A DNA stretch of 64,000 nt from Bradyrhizobium sp. CCBAU 53421. Lineage in GTDB: Bacteria > Pseudomonadota > Alphaproteobacteria > Rhizobiales > Xanthobacteraceae. The notes beneath the pieces are model-generated. The model was not told the origin of the DNA and made no database searches. It worked only from the letters and a program-made list of their open reading frames with translations. Each line of letters starts with the position of its first letter. Within the stretch, counting starts at the first letter, position 1. The stretch is taken from positions 5,704,001 through 5,768,000 of the forward strand of contig NZ_CP030047.1 of assembly GCF_015291625.1 (NCBI RefSeq), in the 5' to 3' direction. Made by a program: the position numbers and the translations under genes. Of the stretch, positions 56,665-64,000 are shown piece by piece.

Positions 56665-58014
56665 ATGCATTCACCGCACGCCGCGGCAACCAACACGCCC
56701 CTCACCCGCGAGGCGATGGAGCCGTTCTGGATGCCGATGACGCCCAACCGCCAGTTCAAAGCCACCCGCGACTGTTCACCGGCGCCGAGGGCATGCACTA
56801 CATCACGCAGGACGGCCGGCGCATTCTCGACGGCATGGCGGGGCTGTGGTGCGTCAACGCCGGACACGGCCAGAAGCGGATCGTCGAGGCGATCCAGGCG
56901 CAGGCCGCGAAGCTCGATTTCGTCTCCTCGTTCCAGATGAGCCACCCGGCCGCATTCGAGCTCGCCGGACGCATCACCGAGATCACGCCTGAAGGGTCTC
57001 GACCATGTGTTCTTCACCAACTCCGGATCGGAATCGGTCGACACCGCGCTCAAGATCGCGCGCGGCTATCATCGCGCCCGCGGCGAAGCCAGCCGCATTC
57101 GCTTCATCTCGCGCGCCAAGGCCTATCACGGCATGGGCTGGGGCGGATTGTCGGTAAGCGGCCTGTACCGTCACCGCCGCGATTTCGGCCCGCTGCTGCC
57201 CGAGGTCGACCATCTGTCGCTGCCGCACGATCCCGAGCACACTGCATTCTCGCGCGGGCAGCCGGCATGGGGCGCGCATTTCGCCGATGAGCTCGACAAG
57301 CTCCTGCTGATCCACGATCCCTCGACCGTCGCGGCCGTGATCGTCGAGCCCGTGACCGGCTCGGGCGGCGTCTACCCGCCTCCATCAGGCTATCTCGAGC
57401 GGCTGCGCCAGATCTGCGACCAGCACGGCATCCTCCTGATCTTCGACGAGGTGATCACCGGCTTTGGCCGGCTCGGCGCGCCGTTCGCGGCGAATGCGCT
57501 CGGCGTGACACCCGATCTCATCACCTGCGCCAAGGGCATGACCAATGCCGCCGTGCCGATGGGCGGCGTCATTGTCAGTGACAAGGTTTATGCCGCGCTG
57601 ATGAACGGCCCGGAAAACACCGTCGAGCTGTTCCACGGCTATACCTACTCGGCGCATCCGCTCGCCTGCGCGGCCGGGCTCGCCGCGCTCGACGTCTATC
57701 AGGACCTCGGCCTGTTCGAGCGCGCCCGGCGCATCGCACCGGTGTGGGAGGCGGCTGCGCATGCGCTGAGGGACACGCCGCACGTCATCGATGTCAGGAA
57801 CATCGGCCTGCTGGCCGCGATCGATCTGAAGCCGCGCGACGGGGCGGCCGGCACGCGCGGTCCCGAATGCGCCAGGCGATGCTACGACGAGGACGGCATC
57901 CTGATCCGCGCCGCCGCCGATACGTTGATGATCTCTCCGCCCCTGATCATCACCGAAGACCAGGTCGAGGCGATTTTTGCGGCGATCCGCCGCACGTTGC
58001 ACGCGATCGAGTAA
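56665..58014 (+). pseudogene. omega-amino acid:pyruvate aminotransferase (class III), two frameshifts
   Basis: The product resembles beta-alanine/omega-amino acid:pyruvate transaminases: MEPFWMPMTPNRQFKA at the start, GMAGLWCVNAGHG, VFFTNSGSESVDTALKIA, and LITCAKGMTN with the PLP lysine. The frame drops to -1 near 56765-56767 (a C seems missing from a CCC run) and is restored near 56995-56997 (an extra G in a GGG run). About 75 codons are thus read in another frame. The rest is intact. This is either a recent pseudogene or sequencing error in homopolymers. Confidence 0.85.
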
Positions 58015-58090
58015 TCGGAGGCGAAAACCTATCGCCACGGATCGAGCGCAACTGCGGACATCTGACTTTCGATACCGCAACAAATCCGAT

Positions 58091-58212
58091 GTCGTCCCTG
58101 CGAAAGCAGGGACCCAAAACCACGAATCTTGATTGGTTTGCCGCGCTGGAACGACGAATCCCGTCCGCAACACCCGCCGCGGCGTATGGGTCCCTGCTTT
58201 CGCAGGGACGAC
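58091..58212. repeat. intergenic repeat with 26-bp perfect arms
   Basis: The arms at 58091-58116 and 58187-58212 are exact reverse complements over 26 bases; each contains the inner hairpin CCCTGCGAAAGCAGGG. It lies between the convergent aminotransferase and permease genes and could terminate both. Confidence 0.85.
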
Positions 58213-58275
58213 AATCTCTTCGCGGAAGCGGGCTCGCAATGACACCAGCAAAGCGAAGCGCCACAGGCGCCTCGC

Positions 58276-59775
58276 CTACACCCCGCCCCTCGCTCGCAGC
58301 CGGCTGTGGTGTCTGCCGTAGGCGGCATAGATCGCAAGCCCGATCACGAGCCACACCGCGAGCCTGATCCAGGTGTCGAGCGGCAGGCCGAACATCAGGA
58401 ACAGCGACGTTGCCGCGGCCGCCGGGGCGACCAGCCAGATCGCCGGCGCCTTGAAGGGACGCGGCAAGTCCGGATCGCGCAGGCGTAGCACCAGCGTTCC
58501 GATCGAGACCACGGTGAATGCGAACAGCGTGCCGATCGAGACCAGTTCGCCGACCAGCCCGATCGGCAGCAACCCGCCGAGCACGGCGGCGACGGTGCCG
58601 GAGAAGATGGTCGAGACATAGGGGGTCCGGAAGCGCGGATGGATCCTGGCGGCAAAGCCCGGCAGCAGCCCGTCATGCGCCATGGCGCGGAAGATGCGCG
58701 GCTGCGCCAGCAGCATGATCAGGATCACCGAGGTCAGCCCGAACAGGATGCCGAGCTTGATGAAGGGACCGAGCCAGCCGATCCCGACCGCATCGATGCC
58801 GACCGCGATCGGATCGGGCACGCTGAGCTTGTCGTACGGCACGATGCCGGTCAGGACGAAACCGACCGCGACATAGAGCGCGGCGCAGATCACGAGCGAG
58901 CCGAGAATGCCGATCGGCATGTCGCGCTCCGGCGTCTTCGCTTCCTGCGCCGCGGTCGAGATCGCATCGAAGCCGATATAGGCGAAGAACACCACCGCCG
59001 CGCCACGGACCACGCCGGACCAGCCGAATGCGCCGGGACCGGCATTCGGCGGGATCAGCGCCCCCTGCGGATTGCCCGCCGTCACCCAGTTCGCCAGCGA
59101 GACCGAGGAGGCCGCGGCGGCGAGAAACAATGCGATGACCACGAGCTTGACCACGACGACGAAGCCTGTGAAGCGCGCGGACTCGCGAATGCCGACCACC
59201 AGCAGCGTGGTGACGAACGCGATGATCGCCATCGCCGGGATGTTGATGACCGCGCCGGTCGACGACCACGCACCGGTGTTGACGTCATAGGCGAGCGGCG
59301 CCGAGGTGAATTGCTGCGGCAGGTTGATGCCGAAATCGCGCATCAAGCTGACGAAATAGCCGGACCATCCGACCGAGACCGCGATCGCGCCGACCGCATA
59401 TTCGAGGATCAGGTCCCAGCCGATGATCCAGGCGATCAATTCGCCGAGTGTCGCGTAAGCATATGTGTAGGCGCTGCCGCAGATTGGTACCGTCGACGCC
59501 ATCTCGGCGTAGCACAGGCCGGCGAACGCGCAGGCGACGGCGCCAAGCATGAAGGAGAGCGTAACGGCGGGTCCGGCATTGGCGGCCGCCGCATGGCCCG
59601 TCAGCACGAAGATGCCGGCGCCGATGATGCCGCCGATGCCGAGCGTGACCAATTGCAACGCCGAGAGCGAGCGCCTGAAGACCGGCGTCTCGGCGTCGCC
59701 GTCGGCACGCGCCGCTTCCCGCAACAGCTCCGCGGTCGACTTTCGGTCCCAGAAACCGGCCAAGGTGTCTGTCAC
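58276..59775 (-). CDS. APC superfamily amino acid permease
   Basis: This 499-residue transporter has about 12 to 14 transmembrane helices. [30 protein letters not shown] is the conserved first-helix motif, and [37 protein letters not shown] is typical of the CAT/YfnA branch. It may import or exchange an amino acid linked with the nearby aminotransferase and peptide importer. It converges on the aminotransferase gene across a repeat. Confidence 0.93.
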   Translation of the reverse strand: MTDTLAGFWDRKSTAELLREAARADGDAETPVFRRSLSALQLVTLGIGGIIGAGIFVLTGHAAAANAGPAVTLSFMLGAVACAFAGLCYAEMASTVPICGSAYTYAYATLGELIAWIIGWDLILEYAVGAIAVSVGWSGYFVSLMRDFGINLPQQFTSAPLAYDVNTGAWSSTGAVINIPAMAIIAFVTTLLVVGIRESARFTGFVVVVKLVVIALFLAAAASSVSLANWVTAGNPQGALIPPNAGPGAFGWSGVVRGAAVVFFAYIGFDAISTAAQEAKTPERDMPIGILGSLVICAALYVAVGFVLTGIVPYDKLSVPDPIAVGIDAVGIGWLGPFIKLGILFGLTSVILIMLLAQPRIFRAMAHDGLLPGFAARIHPRFRTPYVSTIFSGTVAAVLGGLLPIGLVGELVSIGTLFAFTVVSIGTLVLRLRDPDLPRPFKAPAIWLVAPAAAATSLFLMFGLPLDTWIRLAVWLVIGLAIYAAYGRHHSRLRARGGV

Positions 59776-59908
59776 GCCAATTGCCTCCGCCGCTCGGGTC
59801 CGGCGGGACCCGACAGGATCAGCGTACTATAGCGCAGCCGACGTCCGGTGGTTGGCGCACCGGGCGATAACCGGCGCGCTTATCCACCGCGAAGCGGGAT
59901 GCCTGGCC

Positions 59909-60214
59909 CTATTGGCAGGGATGGCGGCGGCCGTCGCGGCCAAGGAAGGTGCCGGATGCCGGATCGAACGAACGATAGCGTGCGCAAGACGAGGACGGTG
60001 CCGCCAGCATGGCGCCATAGGCATTCGCCGGATTGCCGCCGCGTTGCAGCGCCTGCTGGGCCTCACCCCATGGCGTCAGGGCGCCGCCGTTGATGGCGCT
60101 CCGCCCCGGATTTTGCGCGTCGAAAAGCGCCGGCTCCGAAATCTGGGCCGAGACCGGCGTGAACGTCATTCCCACCAGCAGCATGGCGGCTGCGACTGCC
60201 CGCGACCTCGTCAT
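59909..60214 (-). CDS. BA14K-like family secreted protein
   Basis: The 101-residue protein has a signal peptide (SRAVAAAMLLVGMTFTPVSA) and a C-terminal CARYRSFDPASGTFLGRDGRRHPC segment. This matches the BA14K pattern (RYRSFDP...G.DG..HPC) of immunoreactive alphaproteobacterial proteins. Two cysteines in this motif could pair. ATG 60214 is preferred over a TTG further upstream. Function is unknown; family members are periplasmic or surface proteins. Confidence 0.75.
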   Translation of the reverse strand: MTRSRAVAAAMLLVGMTFTPVSAQISEPALFDAQNPGRSAINGGALTPWGEAQQALQRGGNPANAYGAMLAAPSSSCARYRSFDPASGTFLGRDGRRHPCQ

Positions 60215-60346
60215 ACGGCCTCTCCTATCGATCAAATGAACGCGTGCGGAAGACGGCTGGGCCGCCCCTGAAGCCGAGATAGGGGCGGCAATCGCTAGCG
60301 CACAGGGTCACGACGTCACGATGCTGCGAGCCATCCGGCTCGCCGC

Positions 60347-60892
60347 TCAGCGATTACGCACGTCGGGCCGCGGGTCGGAGACGAACCCGTCGCGGTTCGG
60401 CATTTTTACTGCCGCGAGCGACTTTGCATCGAGCACCGCATTGGCCGGCACGATGCCGTTGAGGCTGAGGATGTAGGCGGACACCGCGTAGACGTCCTCA
60501 TTGCTCAGCGACTGCGGCGCGTTCTGCGGCATCGCGCGGCGGATATAGTCGAACAGTGTCGGGGCGTAAGGCCAGTAGCTGCCGACGGTGCGGATCGGCT
60601 TTGGGCTCGCGAGCGTGCCCTGCCCGCCGACCAGGCGGTCGCCGACAGCGCCCTGCCCGTTGTCGCCGTGGCACGCCGCGCACTGCTCGGCGAACACGGT
60701 GCGGCCGCGATCGACGGTGCCGCTGCCCGGTGGAAGGTTGGAGCCATCGCGACCGATGTCGATGTTCCAGCCCGCGATCTCGGCGGGCGTTGCCGGACGC
60801 CCAATGCCGAAGCGATCCTCGGCCTGCGCCGCTGCGGCAAGCATCGCAATCGCGCCCACGACAAGCGCCGCCTTGAGCTTACGCCTGGCCAT
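60347..60892 (-). CDS. soxD: c-type cytochrome, SoxD-like subunit of sulfite dehydrogenase
   Basis: The 181-residue periplasmic cytochrome has a signal peptide (AALVVGAIAMLAAAAQA). RFGIGRPATPAEIAGWNIDIGRDGSNLPPGSG is characteristic of SoxD-type partners, and the heme site is Cys71-x2-Cys74-His75 (CAACH). A methionine in RAMPQNAPQSL is the likely sixth ligand. Its ATG overlaps the end of the soxC gene by 14 bp. It would accept electrons from the molybdenum subunit. Confidence 0.9.
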   Translation of the reverse strand: MARRKLKAALVVGAIAMLAAAAQAEDRFGIGRPATPAEIAGWNIDIGRDGSNLPPGSGTVDRGRTVFAEQCAACHGDNGQGAVGDRLVGGQGTLASPKPIRTVGSYWPYAPTLFDYIRRAMPQNAPQSLSNEDVYAVSAYILSLNGIVPANAVLDAKSLAAVKMPNRDGFVSDPRPDVRNR

Positions 60893-62156
60893 TGGTCACC
60901 TCACCATTCGCATCGATGCGCCAGGGCCAGATCGCGTTGTTATGGTAGAACGAGTTGAGACCGCGCACCGCCACCAATTCGGCCAGCGTGGGCTGCACGT
61001 ATCCGGTCTCGTCGATGGCGCGGCTCTGGATCACGGCGGGGGAGCCGTCCCAGTGCCAAGGCAAGCGGAAGCGCGTGAGCGCGCGCGTCAGCACCGGCTC
61101 CTGCAGCTCCGCCTGCTGCCAGCTCTTGCCCTCGTCGAGCGAGACCTCGACGCTCTTGATCTTGCCGTGGCCGCTCCAGGCGATCCCGGTGATCTCGTGA
61201 AAGCCGTGCGTCGTCAGCTTCTGACCGCCGGACGGCCGCGTGATGATCGACTTGGCCTCCATGTAGAAGGTGAATTCGCGCGACGTGCCGTCCGGCATCA
61301 GGTCGGTGTATTTCGAGGTCTCCTCGCGCGAATAGGCCGGCTCGGCGACCACCTTGAGCCGGCGCAACCATTTCACATTCATGTTGCCCTCGAAGCCCGG
61401 CAGCAACAGCCGCAGCGGATAGCCCTGCTGCGGACGCAGCCGCTCGCCGTTCTGGCTGTAGACCAGCATGGCATCGTCGAGGCACTTCTCGATCGGGATC
61501 GAGCGCGTCAGTGCTGCGGCATCGGCGCCTTCGGCGACGATCCATTTGGCGCCCGCCTGCACGCCGGCTTCGTCCAGCACCGTCTTCAGCGGCACGCCGG
61601 TCCATTCCGCGCAGCTCAGCAAGCCGACGAGATCGGAGGCCGTCTTGCCGTAGGGCTTGGTGTAGACCGGATTGCCGGAGCATTCGAGGAAGTGGATGCG
61701 CGATTGCGACGGAAAGCGGCGGATATCCTCCATCGTGAACACCAGCGGGCGATCGACCATGCCGTGCAGCATCAGCCGGTGCTCGGCCGGATCGATGGTC
61801 GGCACGCCGCCATGGTGGCGTTCGTAGAACAGGCCGTTCGGCGTGATGATGCCGTCGAGCTCCTGCAACGGCGTGCGGCCCGACGCGGAGATGTATTGCG
61901 GCAGCGTCTTGGAGATGTTCTTGACGACGCCCTTCTCGTGAACCGACGGCGTGCCATAGGGCTGGCTTCCCATCGGATCGCCGGGCGCTTTCATCCATTC
62001 CGGCACGTTGGGCGGAAGATTATTCCCCTGTTCGGCAAGCGCGGTAGAACCGGCCACTCCCGCCATCGCGGAGCCACCGGCCAGTGCTGCGCCCGCCTGA
62101 AGGAATCGCCTGCGAGACGCCTCTCGCACGCGCTTGTCCGTCGTGTGTTCGCTCAT
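60879..62156 (-). CDS. soxC: sulfite dehydrogenase molybdenum subunit (SoxC-like)
   Basis: The 425-residue protein has a twin-arginine signal (SRRRFLQAGAALAGGSA, residues 14-30), a sulfite-oxidase-fold molybdopterin domain with the metal-binding Cys159 in HFLECSGNP, and a C-terminal dimerisation domain (GIAWSGHGKIKSVEVSLDEGKSW). SoxC with SoxD oxidises sulfane sulfur or sulfite in the periplasm. No soxXYZAB genes are present in this window, so it may work alone as a detoxifying enzyme. Confidence 0.92.
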   Translation of the reverse strand: MSEHTTDKRVREASRRRFLQAGAALAGGSAMAGVAGSTALAEQGNNLPPNVPEWMKAPGDPMGSQPYGTPSVHEKGVVKNISKTLPQYISASGRTPLQELDGIITPNGLFYERHHGGVPTIDPAEHRLMLHGMVDRPLVFTMEDIRRFPSQSRIHFLECSGNPVYTKPYGKTASDLVGLLSCAEWTGVPLKTVLDEAGVQAGAKWIVAEGADAAALTRSIPIEKCLDDAMLVYSQNGERLRPQQGYPLRLLLPGFEGNMNVKWLRRLKVVAEPAYSREETSKYTDLMPDGTSREFTFYMEAKSIITRPSGGQKLTTHGFHEITGIAWSGHGKIKSVEVSLDEGKSWQQAELQEPVLTRALTRFRLPWHWDGSPAVIQSRAIDETGYVQPTLAELVAVRGLNSFYHNNAIWPWRIDANGEVTNGQA

Positions 62157-62288
62157 CGACGTTTTCCTCTGACGTTACGAGACGCAGCCTAACACCAAAC
62201 GTCCGAGGCGAGGCAAGGCCTGGACGCGCAGAGCTGCATCGACGGCGCGTCGTGGCCGTTGCTCGCCGGCCCCGACTTGCGCGGCCAC

Positions 62289-62771
62289 TCACATCCGTTC
62301 GCCGGGCAATTGGCTGGCCTGCTTCACCCAGGCGGTGAACTGGGCTTCGTCGATCTCGTCGTTCTCGTGAAGGTGGAGATAACGCGTGTGCTGCTGCTTG
62401 GACTCACCCGGCGGCACCGGATGCAGCGAGGCGCCGCGAAAGAACGCCACCTTGACGTAGCGCGTCAAGACATGGATGCCGAGGAACCAGCCTTGCCCAT
62501 CCATGCCATACAGTGGCGAATTCCACTTCACCGCCTTGTGCACACCGGGAATGGTGCGCACGATGAGGCCGTCAAGCTTGCGTCCGATATCGCGCTTCCA
62601 CCCCGGCATCGCCGCGATATAGGCTTGCACGGGCGAGTCACCATACCCTTTCGCGATCTGCGGATTGCCACCCGAAAGCAGGCGCGGCTTTGCTGCACCG
62701 CGCTTCGTCGCGCTCTTCTTGACACTCTTCTTCGCACGCTTCGCTGACGTCTTGGGCGTCTTGCCGGCCAT
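62289..62771 (-). CDS. DUF1801 domain protein
   Basis: The 160-residue protein has a Lys/Ala-rich N-terminal tail (KTSAKRAKKSVKKSATKRG), then a DUF1801 (YdhG-like) fold (VHKAVKWNSPLYGMDGQGWFLGIHVLTRYVKVAFFRG). The basic tail could bind nucleic acid. ATG 62771 is chosen; ATG 62786 is an alternative. DUF1801 proteins have no settled biochemical role. It stands alone between soxC and the dioxygenase. Confidence 0.82.
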   Translation of the reverse strand: MAGKTPKTSAKRAKKSVKKSATKRGAAKPRLLSGGNPQIAKGYGDSPVQAYIAAMPGWKRDIGRKLDGLIVRTIPGVHKAVKWNSPLYGMDGQGWFLGIHVLTRYVKVAFFRGASLHPVPPGESKQQHTRYLHLHENDEIDEAQFTAWVKQASQLPGERM

Positions 62772-62920
62772 TGTGCCTATTCCCATCAGTTCACTATCGC
62801 GCCCAGCGTCGACCGCTCGAGCCGGATCATATCGACTATGCGTGCATGTTGTCGTCATCCACTTTAGATGTGCGCGGCGGCGGATCGACGCGCTTGATCT
62901 TGCGCCGTACGACCCGACGC

Positions 62921-63877
62921 CTAGCCGGCCACCGGCGGCGTGCCGTGGGTGTGGAACGACTCGATCGTCTTCAATCCCCAGGCCTGGCCCTTCTTGCGTT
63001 CCTCCTCGGTCCACACGATCGGCTTCCAGTCCGGCGCGAGGATCAGCCGGGCGCCGGCATTGGCGACCTCGACGCGGTTGCCGCCGGGTTCATAGACATA
63101 GAGGAAGAAGGTCTGCTGGATCGCGTGCTTGTGCGGCCCGGTCTCGATATGCACGCCGTGCTCGAGGAAGATGTCCGCGGCCCGCAGGATCTCCTCGCGG
63201 CTGTCGAGCGCGTAGGTCACATGATGGAAACGGCCGCTCTTGCCGTAGTGGTCGCGCGTATAGGCGAAGTCGTAGCTCTTGTTCGACATCGTCATCCACA
63301 TCGCCGCTTCCGTGCCGTCGTTGAGCACGATCTGCTCGGTGGTCCGGCACCCCAGGTAGGTCTCGAAGAACAGGCGATTGGCCTTGATGTCGACCGCGAG
63401 GCAGTTGAGATGGTCGAGCCGGCGGACGTTGACGCCGCGCGCCGGAAAGCGTTGCGCCTGGTTCTTCAACGCGGGCTTCAGCTCGGCCGGCGCCTCATAC
63501 CATTCGGTCTCGTAATAGAGCTCGATGACGTGGCCGTCGGGATCGCGGCAGCGGAATGCCGGTCCCTGCCCCATGTCGCCTTCAATCCAGCCGATGTCGA
63601 AGCCGGATCCTTTCAGCGCGGCAACGCGGCGCTCGAGCGCCTGCGGGCTGCGGGCCCGCAGCGCCATGTGCTCCATGCCTGATGTCTTCGACGCGGTCAG
63701 CTTCAGCGAGTAGCGCTCGTAATCGTCCCAGCCGCGCAGATAAACCGACTCGCCCTTCCGGCCACTGACGGTCATGCCCATGACATCGACGAAGAACGAC
63801 AAACTCTCGTCCGGCTTCGGCGTCAGCAGCTCCATGTGCCCGAGATGCGCGAGATCGAAGATCGGTTCCGGCTGCAT
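62921..63877 (-). CDS. extradiol ring-cleavage dioxygenase (catechol 2,3-dioxygenase type, VOC)
   Basis: The 318-residue protein has two vicinal-oxygen-chelate repeats. The C-terminal repeat holds the type I extradiol iron ligands His156 (RRLDHLNCL), His218 or His219 (RFHHVTYAL) and Glu270 (GGNRVEV). The N-terminal half starts LAHLGHMELLTPKPDESLSFF. It would open a catechol ring next to the hydroxyls with O2. An inverted repeat upstream suggests specific regulation; partner catabolic genes probably lie beyond the window edge. Confidence 0.9.
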   Translation of the reverse strand: MQPEPIFDLAHLGHMELLTPKPDESLSFFVDVMGMTVSGRKGESVYLRGWDDYERYSLKLTASKTSGMEHMALRARSPQALERRVAALKGSGFDIGWIEGDMGQGPAFRCRDPDGHVIELYYETEWYEAPAELKPALKNQAQRFPARGVNVRRLDHLNCLAVDIKANRLFFETYLGCRTTEQIVLNDGTEAAMWMTMSNKSYDFAYTRDHYGKSGRFHHVTYALDSREEILRAADIFLEHGVHIETGPHKHAIQQTFFLYVYEPGGNRVEVANAGARLILAPDWKPIVWTEEERKKGQAWGLKTIESFHTHGTPPVAG

Positions 63878-63946
63878 GGGCGGTCTCCCTCCGCGGCAAC
63901 GCCGGACCGACCTCTTTCAGCTCGGAGGGCAGCTGCGGCGCGTCGA

Positions 63947-63964
63947 TTTGTACTAGTGTACAAA
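63947..63964. promoter_or_regulatory. putative operator upstream of the extradiol dioxygenase
   Basis: TTTGTAC-TAGT-GTACAAA is a perfect inverted repeat with 7-bp arms, 70 bp upstream of the dioxygenase start. Its TTGTAC/GTACAA halves fit GntR- or TetR-type sites. The cognate regulator is not in the window and may be just outside it. Confidence 0.6.
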
Positions 63965-64000
63965 GGATTAGGTCTCGTCAACAAAATGTTGAGACCGGAA

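Noticed and set aside
58091..58212. CRISPR-like repeat
   Set aside because: Only two inverted arms, not a series of direct repeats with spacers.

Overview
The window looks like chromosomal DNA from a Bradyrhizobium-type alphaproteobacterium (family Nitrobacteraceae). This is an inference from the high GC content, the dense intergenic palindromic repeats, the large load of catabolic and ABC-transport genes, an iron-uptake operon preceded by TTCTAA-type motifs, a BA14K protein and a soxCD pair. No database search was possible. I saw no prophage, insertion sequence, CRISPR array or integrase. The only RNA gene found is one tRNA-Gln(CUG).

Layout. (1) 1-3050: a truncated IclR regulator diverges from a stand-alone biotin/lipoyl carrier domain across a region holding two inverted copies of a putative operator; a three-domain glutaminase (GlsA-STAS-cNMP) follows. 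(2) 3270-11527, minus strand: a CMD-family protein, then an acyl-CoA catabolic cluster (thiolase, acyl-CoA ligase, class III CoA-transferase, acyl-CoA dehydrogenase, and a cysteine-less thiolase-like protein overlapping its DUF35 partner). (3) 11688-23946: a sugar or sugar-acid regulon. A minus-strand operon (ABC ATPase, binding protein, two permeases, DenD-like dehydrogenase, KDG kinase, KDPG aldolase) diverges from lacI, an IlvD/Edd dehydratase and two SDR dehydrogenases; matching LacI-type operators lie in front of both arms. (4) 24134-29402: GST, a divergent LysR/EamA pair, a site-2 protease, a membrane-anchored hypothetical and an orphan amino-acid-type binding protein. (5) 29465-35028, minus strand: TonB receptor, PiuC-type hydroxylase, ExbB, ExbD and TonB, a complete ferric-siderophore uptake operon. 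(6) 35289-41866: a MarR regulator divergent from an RND efflux pair, then an IalB-family protein and a GNAT enzyme. (7) 42052-47613: tRNA-Gln, a GT87-like membrane protein, PBP1A and a coiled-coil protein. (8) 47679-59775: a peptide/amine region. A minus-strand series (C45 acyltransferase-type hydrolase, binding protein, DppB, DppC, fused DppDF ATPase, gamma-glutamyltransferase) diverges from a GntR regulator with two winged-helix domains and a frameshifted omega-aminotransferase; an APC permease follows. (9) 59909-63877, minus strand: BA14K protein, SoxD-like cytochrome c, SoxC-like sulfite dehydrogenase, a DUF1801 protein and an extradiol dioxygenase with a palindromic operator upstream.

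The strongest leads are region 8, where two autoprocessing Ntn-type hydrolases bracket one peptide importer; the cysteine-less thiolase-DUF35 pair in region 2, which resembles steroid retro-aldolases; the operator pairs that define the IclR and LacI circuits; and the evenly spaced TTCTAA motifs upstream of the iron-uptake operon.
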